Source: Flavobacteriaceae bacterium S0862 (GTDB taxonomy: Bacteria; Bacteroidota; Bacteroidia; Flavobacteriales; Flavobacteriaceae). From it: a stretch of DNA of 64,000 nucleotides. The stretch lies in assembly GCA_023015825.1 (NCBI GenBank), contig JALKAW010000008.1:62001-126000 (forward strand), read 5' to 3'. Shown piece by piece: positions 17,905 to 26,586 of this stretch (position 1 is its first letter; each line of letters begins with the position of its first letter). Under the pieces are notes generated by a model, which saw nothing but the letters and a program-made list of their open reading frames with translations, searched no databases and was not told the origin of the DNA. The position numbers and the translations under genes were made by a program.

Positions 17905-18471
17905 ATGATTGAGCAGTTATTACAATACGACACCGAACTTTTTTTATTCTTAAATAACTTAGGAAGCACTACTTGGGACGGACTTTGGTTAGTAATAACC
18001 AATAAACTTACATTTATTCCACTGTATGCTATTTTGTTATTTTTAATTTATAGACATTTAGGTTGGAAAACTTTATTGTTAATGGTTTTTGTTATAGCAG
18101 CAATGATTACGTTTACAGATCAAATTACCAATTTATTTAAAGATGGATTTCAGCGTCCAAGGCCATGTAGAGTAAATGACTTAGAAGGGTTAATACGCTA
18201 TGTAGCTCCAAGATGCGGTAAATATGGTTTCTTTTCTGGTCATTCTTCAAACTCAATGGCAGCAGCAGTTTTTGCAGGATTATTGTTGAAGCCATATTAT
18301 AGAAATCTAATTTTTATATTGCTATTTTGGAGTGCTATTGTGGCTTATAGTAGAATTTATGTTGGTGTACATTATCCATTAGATATTGTTTGCGGGCTTG
18401 CTTTTGGAGCTATTACTGGATTTATTTTCTATAAACTACAAGTCAATCTTAGAAAGCGTTTTATTTCTTAG
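17905..18471 (+). CDS. PAP2-type membrane phosphatase
   Basis: 188 residues with about five membrane spans. The three phosphatase motifs are intact: K79-(x4)-RPRP (GFQRPRPCR), FSGHS (His113) and SRIYVGVHYPLD (Arg150, His156, Asp160). Such enzymes remove phosphate from undecaprenyl diphosphate, phosphatidic acid or lipid A at the outer face of the inner membrane. The insertion with CR...APRCGKYGF between motifs 1 and 2 contains two Cys. Its last 11 bases overlap the convergent GT39 gene. Given the adjoining lipid-linked sugar genes, undecaprenyl or lipid A phosphate is the likely substrate. Confidence 0.88.
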   Translation: MIEQLLQYDTELFLFLNNLGSTTWDGLWLVITNKLTFIPLYAILLFLIYRHLGWKTLLLMVFVIAAMITFTDQITNLFKDGFQRPRPCRVNDLEGLIRYVAPRCGKYGFFSGHSSNSMAAAVFAGLLLKPYYRNLIFILLFWSAIVAYSRIYVGVHYPLDIVCGLAFGAITGFIFYKLQVNLRKRFIS

Positions 18472-20092
18472 AAAAAAAGTAAAGATAGCTCACCAATCTT
18501 TTTTTATGACCTCTTTCACCATCAGCTTTTCTATTAAGGTCAAAAACTTCCTTTTTTTCAATGTTGAAAGACTTTTGAAAGAACTCTAACTCCTCACTTT
18601 GTAATTTGTTAGATAAAATAGTAAACTTAGATTCCGTAGGAAAATTGTATGTTGAACCAGAGTTTATTTGCGGAATTTTAGCACCATATTGCCAAATCAT
18701 TTCTGGCGCAACCCCATTAAGTGAGTAAATAGATAGGTTTTCTTTGTCTAGTTCCAATTGTAAATTCGATATTGGGTTAAAATCTGTTTGATTCTGAATT
18801 TTAGTTAAAGGCAATACTGAAACTAGGGCAGCAACCTTAAAAGCAACACTTAAATAGAAAACCTTTTTTATTTGTTTCCTTTTTAAGGTTACAATCATAA
18901 GAATACCAATTGAAGCTAAAAGGACAGAAGCTAATAGAAACCACCATAATAAGTTTCCAGTTAAAAATGTACCAATTGCAAACCCAATAAGCGGAAATAG
19001 AATACCAATAGATGCAATCAATCCGAAATTAAAATAGACAGGAATCGTTTCTTTTTTATCCTTGATATCTTTAAATTTTCTAATTAGATATTCAATATAA
19101 AAACCTGTGTTTATTGCCATTGGAATTAAAACTGGCATTAGGTATCTCGATTTTTTTTCTGGTATTATAGATAAAAGAATTACTGCAAAAATGGTCCAAT
19201 AAAAGCTAAACCTGTAAGCTTTTAAATTACTTACTCTAGATTTCATATATGGGTATAGTAAAGCAATAAACGCAGGAATTGTCCACAAGCCACTTTGTGA
19301 AAAGAAACTCCAATAGTAATAAAATGGACGTACATTATAACTTCCCCAATTCCCTGTCTCTTTAGAAGTTATTTCAGTAAATGTTACTGGATCTTCTAAT
19401 CTTACATATAAATACCACCAACCACCAATAATTAAAGCTATAATAATAAAAGAGAAAATAGAAAATGTCTTTGCTCTTAAATTTTTGAATTTATAACTGA
19501 ATCCATACGCTAATAGAAAAGGCAATAATAAAGCGTACAATGAAATAGGTCCTTTGCTTAAAATGGATAAGCCAAAAAAGACACCAGCTATAATTGTATG
19601 CTTCCAATAATTAGTCTTTTTCTCGAATAGTTGAAACAAATGTAAAATGGCAACAAGCATAAATCCGTGGGTGAAAATATCCCATGGAGCTTCAATAACT
19701 ATTCCTATAACGTAAAATGAGGTAATGGTTATAAAAGCATTTATTAATGCATGTGTTTTATTATTTAATAGTTTTAAGCTCAACAAATAAGATGCAATTC
19801 CTGAAACCGCTACCATCAGTATTCCAGGAAGTCTTAAAGCAAATATATTTTTTATTCCAAAAAGCAAACCAGATAAAGCAGCTAACCAACTTGGTAATGG
19901 TGGCTTTTGGTAACGTGGTTCACCATTCATAGTGGTTAATAACCAATTGCCATCATCAATCATTTCACGAGCTGTAATAAAATCACGAGCTTCCATGATG
20001 GTTACATCAATCACATTGATATTAATGCAAAGCATCAATAAAACGATTACTATAATTGAAATAATTGGATGTTGCTCAATTTTATTCAGCAT
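18461..20092 (-). CDS. ArnT-like GT39 membrane glycosyltransferase
   Basis: 543 residues, about 11-12 membrane spans followed by a periplasmic C-terminal part. The first extracytoplasmic loop has the signature MEARDFITAREMIDDGNWL and RYQKPPLPSWL, as in ArnT/PMT-family enzymes that transfer a sugar from a polyprenyl-phosphate carrier to a lipid or protein acceptor in the periplasm. It is the last gene of a minus-strand trio whose other members are a polyprenyl-phosphate-sugar synthase-like GT2 and a LAB_N protein, so it probably transfers the sugar supplied by that GT2 to lipid A or another envelope glycolipid. It overlaps the preceding gene by 11 bases. Confidence 0.88.
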   Translation of the reverse strand: MLNKIEQHPIISIIVIVLLMLCININVIDVTIMEARDFITAREMIDDGNWLLTTMNGEPRYQKPPLPSWLAALSGLLFGIKNIFALRLPGILMVAVSGIASYLLSLKLLNNKTHALINAFITITSFYVIGIVIEAPWDIFTHGFMLVAILHLFQLFEKKTNYWKHTIIAGVFFGLSILSKGPISLYALLLPFLLAYGFSYKFKNLRAKTFSIFSFIIIALIIGGWWYLYVRLEDPVTFTEITSKETGNWGSYNVRPFYYYWSFFSQSGLWTIPAFIALLYPYMKSRVSNLKAYRFSFYWTIFAVILLSIIPEKKSRYLMPVLIPMAINTGFYIEYLIRKFKDIKDKKETIPVYFNFGLIASIGILFPLIGFAIGTFLTGNLLWWFLLASVLLASIGILMIVTLKRKQIKKVFYLSVAFKVAALVSVLPLTKIQNQTDFNPISNLQLELDKENLSIYSLNGVAPEMIWQYGAKIPQINSGSTYNFPTESKFTILSNKLQSEELEFFQKSFNIEKKEVFDLNRKADGERGHKKRLVSYLYFFSKK

Positions 20093-20708
20093 CTTGTTTG
20101 TGTAAAAGAATTAAGTTTCTAACGTAAATAATAGAGCCTAATAAATGACCTATAAACAGTACAGGGTCTTCTCGGATAATGGCATAGGTCAAAATTAATA
20201 CAGAGCCTACTAAGCTTAACAGCCAAAACCCTAAAGGTAGCGAAGACGATTTTTTATATTCTGAATATAACCATTGATATACAAAGCGCAATGTAAAAAC
20301 AACTTGCGAAATAATTCCAAGCCAAAGTAACCATAATGGAATAGCTTCATTTCTAAAAAGCACATCTCTGTCAATTACATTGTTATTAAAATAGTAAATG
20401 GCAATCAGTATAGGGAAACCATATAAAAACCAACGTAGTGACCAATGAAATTTTTGCCACTCGTTCTGTAATTGCAAGTTTCGTATGTATATAAAATAAG
20501 TAAGGGTTTGACCAAGCATAATGGCAAAATCATCCCTTAGATACCCGTAAAGAAATAATAAAAATGATGCAATTAAACTCAAGGTCCAAAACAGAGTTGG
20601 TGTAATTACTTTTCGTTGCTTTTCCGAAGTAATCCACTGCACTACTAATCTAGAAGAAAATAAGATTTGGGCAATAAATCCAATAGTATATATTAGCCAA
20701 TCACTCAT
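20082..20708 (-). CDS. LAB_N-type membrane protein with an internal duplication
   Basis: 208 residues, six predicted spans. It consists of two homologous halves, each like the lipid A biosynthesis N-terminal (LAB_N) domain. The first half has GFIAQILFSSRLVVQWITSE, the second GIISQVVFTLRFVYQWLYSE, and both later show an FW-LSL-(S) helix, an (I/L)-RDD/REDP turn and a final YI-YIRNL or IIYVRNL. Three-helix repeats of this kind also occur in SWEET/PQ-loop transporters, which may make this a lipid-linked sugar flippase or partner of the GT2. No acyltransferase motif is present. It overlaps both neighbours, which shows a tightly coupled operon. Confidence 0.8.
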   Translation of the reverse strand: MSDWLIYTIGFIAQILFSSRLVVQWITSEKQRKVITPTLFWTLSLIASFLLFLYGYLRDDFAIMLGQTLTYFIYIRNLQLQNEWQKFHWSLRWFLYGFPILIAIYYFNNNVIDRDVLFRNEAIPLWLLWLGIISQVVFTLRFVYQWLYSEYKKSSSLPLGFWLLSLVGSVLILTYAIIREDPVLFIGHLLGSIIYVRNLILLHKQDAE

Positions 20709-21421
20709 TAACCTTTTTTGCTAACATCATAGTTAATGTACTTTCGTTTCATCCATAAATAAGCAAAACAATCGCTTAAAGGTCCTAACAATCTGTTCCA
20801 TAATCCAAATTTGGCTTGTCCAGCAATACGCGGAAAATGCTGCACTGGAATTTGAATTATTTTTCCATTTTGTAACAAAATCATTGCAGGCAAAAAACGA
20901 TGCAAGCCTTTAAACATTGGAATACGTTTAGCATACTCGGTCTTAATCACTTTTAAAGGACAACCAGTGTCATCCATCCCATCATGTGTAAATGCACGCC
21001 TAATACCATTGGCAATTTTAGACGACATATTTTTTACGAAAGAGTCTTTGCGATTTGCTCTAACGCCTGTTACTAAATCGTATTCTCCAATATGTTCTAG
21101 CAGTAAATTAAAGTCTTCTGGAGCTGTTTGCAAATCGGAATCTATATAACCTACCAATTTCGTTTCTGTATAATCAAAACCAGCTTTAATCGCAGCGCTT
21201 AAACCTCTATTCTCTTTAAAACTTATGTAGTTAAAATTGGTGTTTCTATTGCATATGGCTTCAATAAGTTCTTGGCTTCTATCTTTTGAACCATCATTAA
21301 CAAACAAAATACATGTTAGAACTGATGCTTTCTTAGAATATTTAAGTAGTTCACTTTCTACACGCTCTAGATTATCTTCTTCATTATAAACAGGAACAAC
21401 GATAGTAAATTGGTAATCCAT
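20708..21421 (-). CDS. Polyprenyl-phosphate glycosyltransferase, DPM1/ArnC-like GT2
   Basis: 237 residues. GT-A fold: FTIVVPVYNEEDNLERVESEL, LFVNDGSKDRS, NRGLSAAIKAGFDY and GYIDSDLQTAPEDF (DxD-type motif), followed by GCPLKVIKTEYAKRIP. This is the arrangement of enzymes that load a sugar onto undecaprenyl phosphate. No C-terminal membrane pair is present, unlike ArnC. It is the first gene of the trio with the LAB_N protein and the GT39 transferase and has a consensus promoter. Confidence 0.9.
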   Translation of the reverse strand: MDYQFTIVVPVYNEEDNLERVESELLKYSKKASVLTCILFVNDGSKDRSQELIEAICNRNTNFNYISFKENRGLSAAIKAGFDYTETKLVGYIDSDLQTAPEDFNLLLEHIGEYDLVTGVRANRKDSFVKNMSSKIANGIRRAFTHDGMDDTGCPLKVIKTEYAKRIPMFKGLHRFLPAMILLQNGKIIQIPVQHFPRIAGQAKFGLWNRLLGPLSDCFAYLWMKRKYINYDVSKKG

Positions 21422-21440
21422 TCAAATTAGTTTTGTGCTA

Positions 21441-21470
21441 CAAAAGTATTCTTTTTTTAAGGGATTACAA
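21441..21470 (-). promoter_or_regulatory. Promoter of the GT2-LAB_N-GT39 operon
   Basis: The minus strand has TACTTTTG at 21441-21448 and TTG at 21468-21470 with a spacer of exactly 19 bases, the standard Bacteroidetes arrangement. The ATG at 21421 is 20 bases downstream. Confidence 0.7.
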
Positions 21471-21574
21471 CATATCTCTTATGAGCAATATTATATGTAG
21501 ATTCTAAAAACAAATCTAAACTATCGTTATCAAAAATTAAAAAAGGTAGTAAATTGCAGCATCAAAATGTATTA

Positions 21575-22513
21575 ATGAAAATTCTTGTTACTGGAGCAGC
21601 AGGTTTTATAGGCTCTCATACAGCCGAAAGGTTGAGTGAATTAGGACACGACGTAGTTGGTGTAGATAATTTTAACGATTATTATGACCTTGAATTGAAG
21701 CAAATGAATGCAAATTCAATCAAGGAAAAAGGCGTTGAAATAATCAATTTAGATTTAAGAGACGAAAATCTTTCTGATGCTTTACCTTTAGATATAGACT
21801 ATATTTTTCATTTTGCTGCACAACCAGGAATTTCAACAACATCTACTTTTGAAGATTACTTTACCAATAACATAATTGTCACTAAGAATATTATAGATTA
21901 TGTGCAAAAGTGTAAAAACTTTAAAATGTTTGTAAATATTGGCACCTCTTCAATTTATGGTTTGGAAGCCACTTTTACCGAAGATGTTGCGCCAAAACCA
22001 GCATCTCATTATGGCGTTACAAAGTTAGCAGCTGAACAATTGGTACTTCAAAAAAGTAGAGAAAACATATTTAAAGCATGTTCATTAAGGTTGTACTCTG
22101 TTATTGGACCAAGAGAACGACCTGAAAAAATGTACACCAAATTAATTGATTGCGGAATTAATAATCAAGCATTTACTTTATATGAAGGTAGCGACAAACA
22201 TTTGCGAAGCTTTACTTATGTAGGTGATATTGTGGATGGTGTTGTTAGTGTAATAGGTAACGAATCCAAAGTAAATGGTGAGATTATTAATTTAGGAACC
22301 GAGGTAGAACACACCACACAAGAAGGTATTGAAGCTGTAGAAAAAGTTCTTGGAAAATCCATTCAAATTGAAATTGTTGCTAAAAGGGCAGGAGACCAAT
22401 CTCGCACAAAAGCTAATATTGATAAGGCTAGAAAGCTGCTAAACTATAATCCGCAAACGACATTATTGGAAAGTGTGACACATCAAGTTAATTGGTATAA
22501 AGCTAATTTTTAG
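21575..22513 (+). CDS. NAD-dependent NDP-sugar epimerase/dehydratase
   Basis: 312 residues from ATG at 21575; an in-frame TTG at 21554 is less likely. Extended SDR fold: MKILVTGAAGFIGSHTAERL (Rossmann glycine motif), GVDNFNDYYD, the FAAQPG segment, TSSIYG and the catalytic YGVTK (Tyr146, Lys150). The DNFNDYYD and RPEKMYTKLI stretches resemble UDP-glucuronate 4-epimerase or UDP-glucose 4-epimerase relatives, but substrate cannot be assigned from these motifs. It is a single gene between two minus-strand lipid-linked sugar modules, so it may supply one of them with its nucleotide sugar. Confidence 0.85.
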   Translation: MKILVTGAAGFIGSHTAERLSELGHDVVGVDNFNDYYDLELKQMNANSIKEKGVEIINLDLRDENLSDALPLDIDYIFHFAAQPGISTTSTFEDYFTNNIIVTKNIIDYVQKCKNFKMFVNIGTSSIYGLEATFTEDVAPKPASHYGVTKLAAEQLVLQKSRENIFKACSLRLYSVIGPRERPEKMYTKLIDCGINNQAFTLYEGSDKHLRSFTYVGDIVDGVVSVIGNESKVNGEIINLGTEVEHTTQEGIEAVEKVLGKSIQIEIVAKRAGDQSRTKANIDKARKLLNYNPQTTLLESVTHQVNWYKANF

Positions 22514-22519
22514 AACGCT

Positions 22520-23935
22520 TTATTTTTCAAACTTAAATGCCGAAGTACTTTTAATAGAATCTATTCTAACCATTTTTTCTAGAAACTCCTCAGGGACGTT
22601 TTTAATTTTATTATGCCTAATAAGCATAATAAAATTATCATTAGAGTTTGAGATAGAATCTATTGATGCTTCCTTTATTATTTTTATATCACCACTTGAA
22701 TAAAACCTACTTGAATAAGATTTTTTTCCCCAATAATAAATAGGTGTGTTTGGCTCATTTTCTAATAATTTCTCAACAATATATTTATCGGTGTTTAAAT
22801 CTTCTAGCAATTTGTCATCACCAAAGGCCACAAAACAAGTCGCGATTATCACTAAAAATGGAAAAATTGAACTTAGAATAAATAGCAATTTTTTGTTTTT
22901 AAACTCATGCCAATAATACACCATTAATAAGGCAATTGGTATGGTAACAGGTAAGGTATAAGTATGTAGTATGTTTTTTGAAATGGTAAAGAACATAGGT
23001 GTCCATAACAACCATAAAACCAAAAAGGAAACCCATTTGTTTTTTAAAATAGTTTTACGCTCTTTCCATAATTTAATAAGGATAAATTGTATCCAAGGAA
23101 AAGAAAAAACCAATAAAAACACCCAAATCATTCCTAAAGGTTGCTTATGACCACTGCCATATAAATCTCCTTCCCAGCCAGATACTACAAAGCGTTTAAA
23201 ATGTTCGCCCACAATAAAGTAATCTAAAAACCCAGGCGATCTACTTTCGGCAAGTAAGTACCAAGGCAAAGCAATAGCAATTGTAATTAGTATTCCAGTT
23301 AACCAAGGTATTTTGTTCCAAACGTTTTTGATAGATACTTTTTGAATGATGAGCCAAATAAAAAGAGGAGGTGCTGTTAATACTAAAACTATAGGTCCTT
23401 TAGATAATAATCCCAAAGCTATCGCAATAAAGAATAAATAATTCCAAAAGCTACGCTTTTCGTTTTCGATAGATTTCCAAAACGAAATCATTATTAGGGT
23501 GATAGAAAGGCATAATACTGCATCTGTAGACACAACACCTGCATGCAATAAAAACTCAGGTGTGGTTAACAGGATAAACGCAGGCAGGTAAAAGCTTTTT
23601 CCAGCTTGCTTTACAAATTTTCCTAATAGGAAGACCAATACTAAACAAACTAAAAAATAGGGTAATCTTGCAGCAATTTCATTCACTCCAAACATACTAA
23701 AACTAGTCGCCGATAACCAAGTTGACAAAGGTGGTTTCGCCCAGAATGGCACACCATAATCTATTTGTAATACTACCCAATCTTGAGTCTCGTACATTAG
23801 GCGAGCTATTTCAGAATATCTTGATTCGGTTTTATCTAACAGCGGAATAAGTCCAGTTAAGATAAATCGTAATACGATAATAACGATTATCGAATAAAAA
23901 ATATAGGCTGTTTGTTGTTTTGTATTATTGAGCAT
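22520..23935 (-). CDS. GT39 membrane glycosyltransferase
   Basis: 471 residues, about 11 spans. The first periplasmic loop carries DKTESRYSEIARLMYETQDWVVL and WAKPPLSTWL, a variant of the PMT/ArnT signature with Glu in place of the first Asp-type residue. Transfer of a sugar from a polyprenyl phosphate donor to an envelope acceptor is the family role. It is paired with the GT2 gene 2 bases upstream. Compared with the other GT39 in this window it has a much shorter C-terminal soluble part, so the two probably serve different acceptors. Confidence 0.85.
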   Translation of the reverse strand: MLNNTKQQTAYIFYSIIVIIVLRFILTGLIPLLDKTESRYSEIARLMYETQDWVVLQIDYGVPFWAKPPLSTWLSATSFSMFGVNEIAARLPYFLVCLVLVFLLGKFVKQAGKSFYLPAFILLTTPEFLLHAGVVSTDAVLCLSITLIMISFWKSIENEKRSFWNYLFFIAIALGLLSKGPIVLVLTAPPLFIWLIIQKVSIKNVWNKIPWLTGILITIAIALPWYLLAESRSPGFLDYFIVGEHFKRFVVSGWEGDLYGSGHKQPLGMIWVFLLVFSFPWIQFILIKLWKERKTILKNKWVSFLVLWLLWTPMFFTISKNILHTYTLPVTIPIALLMVYYWHEFKNKKLLFILSSIFPFLVIIATCFVAFGDDKLLEDLNTDKYIVEKLLENEPNTPIYYWGKKSYSSRFYSSGDIKIIKEASIDSISNSNDNFIMLIRHNKIKNVPEEFLEKMVRIDSIKSTSAFKFEK

Positions 23936-23937
23936 TA

Positions 23938-24699
23938 TTATTTTCTTGAAGCTTTACATACTTTGTTAATCTTATATAAATCTATCCAAAGTTTAAAAAA
24001 ATAGGTGAATTTAACTTTAGAGTCTCCTTGATCTATCCATCTTTTTAAAGGAACTTCCAGCATGTGGTTGGTGGCTTGGTCAACACCAAAATGCACCATT
24101 AATCTATTAAATATTTCAACATCAAATAACCATTTTGAAATAAAAGGGGCCTTAAAAGCGACTTCAGAAAGTTCTTTTGTAAACAGTTTACAACCACATT
24201 GCGTGTCGTAAACTTTCAAATCTAGAATATTGGAGATGGCAGTAGCTATAATTCTACCAATTAAAAAGCGTGATTGACTACGTTTAATAGTTGAGCCAAC
24301 CTTCATAATTCTAGAGCCAAAAACAAACTGAATGGAGTCGTTAAAATAAGAAGTTAAGGATACGCATTCTTCAAGTGATGCAGCTAAATCTGCATCTAAG
24401 TAGGCAATGTATTTATAATTATATTTGTTATTACATTCAGCAAAAGCAGCTCTAATTGCTTCGGCTTTTCCAACATTTTGGTTGCAGTTTATTACAGCAA
24501 TATTTCCTGGACAAGTTTCTTTAAAATTTACTAGAATATTTGCTGTATCATCAGTTGAGCCGTCATTTACAAAGCATAGTAAAACGTTAGAGTGATTATT
24601 TATAAAATTGAAAAAGGCTTTTCTGTCGAGCCCTTTTTCTTCATTATAACAAGGAATTACAATGCAAGTTTCAAATGAAGTATCAGCCAAATTGCTCAT
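23938..24699 (-). CDS. Family 2 glycosyltransferase, dolichyl-phosphate glucosyltransferase-like
   Basis: 253 residues from ATG at 24699 (MSNLADTSFETCIVIPCYNEE). An in-frame TTG at 24711 would add four residues and is unlikely. GT-A motifs: CFVNDGSTDDT, NVGKAEAIRAAF, YLDADLAASLEE and DTQCGCKLFTKEL. The DTQCGCKLF segment is shared with enzymes that form polyprenyl-phosphate glucose (GtrB/ALG5-like). It is followed 2 bases later by a GT39 gene, so the pair forms a donor synthase plus periplasmic transferase module. Confidence 0.87.
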   Translation of the reverse strand: MSNLADTSFETCIVIPCYNEEKGLDRKAFFNFINNHSNVLLCFVNDGSTDDTANILVNFKETCPGNIAVINCNQNVGKAEAIRAAFAECNNKYNYKYIAYLDADLAASLEECVSLTSYFNDSIQFVFGSRIMKVGSTIKRSQSRFLIGRIIATAISNILDLKVYDTQCGCKLFTKELSEVAFKAPFISKWLFDVEIFNRLMVHFGVDQATNHMLEVPLKRWIDQGDSKVKFTYFFKLWIDLYKINKVCKASRK

Positions 24700-24742
24700 A
24701 AATAATAGCAAAAATTTAAAGGCGCAAGGTAATCAAAAAACG

Positions 24743-25822
24743 TTAGATTAATTTTAATAAATATTCAGCAGCAGCAAAAGGAGTTGTTTTATTATCCTCT
24801 ATAAGTTTAAGCTGTTTTTGTAATTCTGGCTTAATTATTTTGTTGTTAAAAAAATTAAACTTCAATTGCCCTTCAATAGTTTGAAGTAACCAAAACTTAT
24901 TTTGTTCTTGTCGGTTTTTAGTAAAAAAATCACTTTTCTTAGTCATAATAAAGTACTCCATTATCATATGCCATACATCTTTAACCCCTTCATTATTTAA
25001 AGCACTGCAAAGTGAAACTGGAGGTGTCCATGACGATTCTTTTTCAGGATATAAGTGCAATGCTCTTGCAAACTCAACTTTGGCTAATTTTGCACGCTTT
25101 ACATTATCACCATCTGCTTTATTTATAACAATGGCATCAGCCATTTCAATAATACCACGTTTAATGCCTTGAAGTTCGTCACCAGCACCTGAGAGTTTTA
25201 AAAGCAAAAAGAAATCGACCATACTATGTACAGTAGTTTCACTTTGGCCAACACCAACGGTTTCGATGATAATTGTATCGAACCCAGCAGCTTCACAAAG
25301 TATAATAGTTTCTCTAGTTTTTCTAGCAACACCTCCAAGTGAGTCACCAGAAGCCGAAGGTCTGATATAGGCGTTAGGCTCTTTTACAAGATCAGCCATT
25401 CGTGTTTTGTCTCCCAAAATACTGCCTTTGGTAATCGTACTACTAGGATCCACAGCAAGTACCGCAATTTTTTTATTTAATGAAATTAGGTGCTTTCCTA
25501 AAGCTTCAATAAATGTGCTTTTACCAACTCCAGGAACACCAGTAATTCCTATTCTAACTGAGTTGTTGGCATATGGTAAACATCCTTTAATAATAGTGTT
25601 AGCCTTTTCAAGGTGTTTTGGGTTTTTGCTCTCAACCAAGGTAATGGCTCTACTTAAAGCAGTAATATTACCGTCTAAAACACCTTTGATTAAGTCGCTT
25701 ACACTTGGTTGCTTTTTCCGTTTAGAAATAACTTTAGAAATAGCACTGTCATCAGTAATTTCTGGTGAAGGAATGCCTTTTTTTTCCTCTAGTGCTGAGT
25801 TGTATTTTTGTTTTTTTTGCAA
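24743..25822 (-). CDS. meaB: Methylmalonyl-CoA mutase-associated GTPase MeaB
   Basis: 359 residues. GTP-binding chaperone that protects and reloads adenosylcobalamin-dependent methylmalonyl-CoA mutase. Motifs: P-loop GVPGVGKSTFIEALG near residue 100, AVDPSSTITKGSILGDKTRM, a Mg-binding ETVGVGQSE and NKADGD for guanine recognition. The start used is TTG at 25822 because no ATG or GTG occurs before the P-loop in this frame; the 40 residues before the usual family start look non-conserved. The TTG lies one base after the stop codon of the DUF2911 gene. The mutase itself is not in the window. Confidence 0.92.
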   Translation of the reverse strand: MQKKQKYNSALEEKKGIPSPEITDDSAISKVISKRKKQPSVSDLIKGVLDGNITALSRAITLVESKNPKHLEKANTIIKGCLPYANNSVRIGITGVPGVGKSTFIEALGKHLISLNKKIAVLAVDPSSTITKGSILGDKTRMADLVKEPNAYIRPSASGDSLGGVARKTRETIILCEAAGFDTIIIETVGVGQSETTVHSMVDFFLLLKLSGAGDELQGIKRGIIEMADAIVINKADGDNVKRAKLAKVEFARALHLYPEKESSWTPPVSLCSALNNEGVKDVWHMIMEYFIMTKKSDFFTKNRQEQNKFWLLQTIEGQLKFNFFNNKIIKPELQKQLKLIEDNKTTPFAAAEYLLKLI

Positions 25823-25823
25823 A

Positions 25824-26381
25824 CTATTGATTTAGCGGAACTGCAATTTTCACATCGTCCCAAGCCATAGTTAAAGATAGGTTATCTGTAGAATTATCAA
25901 AAGCAATTGTAAATTGTTCTACAACACCTTGTATTTTTTGTACTGGAACTTCAATACTAACGGCGTCAAAATCTGGATTACGCATAGGTTCCATGGCATC
26001 ATTAACTCCCCAAGGATATTGCTTTGCATTAAAAATAACTTTCCAAGTTGTTTCACCTGGAATTGTCCAAAGTGTGTATTTTCCAGTTGCCAAATAATCT
26101 TTCCCAATTTTTAAAGGTTGATTCGTTTCAAAAGTGGTTGCTTCGTTGGCTCCTGTACGCCAAACCTTATTAAACGCTACTAATCCACCAAAAATATTAC
26201 GATCTCTTTTGGAGGGTCTGTTATAAAATACTTCTAATTCTAAATCATTAAGCTTAAACTCAACAGTGTCTTTCGGACTTAAAGGTTTCTTCAAAATATC
26301 ACCATTTATATAGGCATATAAAAATATACCTACAGCAATTAGAAGCAACACAAAAATAAGACCCTTTAAAAATTTATTCAT
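25824..26381 (-). CDS. DUF2911 domain protein, membrane-anchored
   Basis: 185 residues. One N-terminal hydrophobic span (about residues 4-23) acts as an uncleaved anchor or signal. The rest is a DUF2911 domain with LELEVFYNRPSKRDRNIFGG, VWRTGANEATTFETN, the GKYTLWTIPGE motif and NPDFDAVSIEVPV. The family is common in Bacteroidetes and its function is unknown; the domain likely faces the periplasm. It is immediately followed by meaB, although a functional link between the two is not evident. Confidence 0.88.
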   Translation of the reverse strand: MNKFLKGLIFVLLLIAVGIFLYAYINGDILKKPLSPKDTVEFKLNDLELEVFYNRPSKRDRNIFGGLVAFNKVWRTGANEATTFETNQPLKIGKDYLATGKYTLWTIPGETTWKVIFNAKQYPWGVNDAMEPMRNPDFDAVSIEVPVQKIQGVVEQFTIAFDNSTDNLSLTMAWDDVKIAVPLNQ

Positions 26382-26542
26382 TTTGAAATAATATTTGAAA
26401 TTAGTTAGAAGTAGTTTTAACTTGAACGCTAAGTTATTACACTTTGTTTTAATTTCTAAAAAAAATAATCGACTTTTTGCAACATCTATAATTTTATGTC
26501 GTCTTTAAGTTGAATTCGAATTTATTTAATCAAAAAATAATA

Positions 26543-26554
26543 CCTAATATTAGG
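26543..26554. repeat. Perfect 12-base palindrome upstream of the ECF sigma gene
   Basis: CCTAATATTAGG, 32 bases before the GTG start of the sigma factor gene and 160 bases from the divergent DUF2911 gene. It could be an operator. A second, shorter palindrome AATTCGAATT lies near 26513-26522. Confidence 0.35.
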
Positions 26555-26586
26555 ATTATGAAACGACCTAACCAAAACATCAATTA

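Noticed and set aside
25407-25835. 142-residue plus-strand frame antisense to meaB
   Set aside because: It mirrors a well-supported GTPase gene with intact motifs; its sequence has no domain and no promoter.
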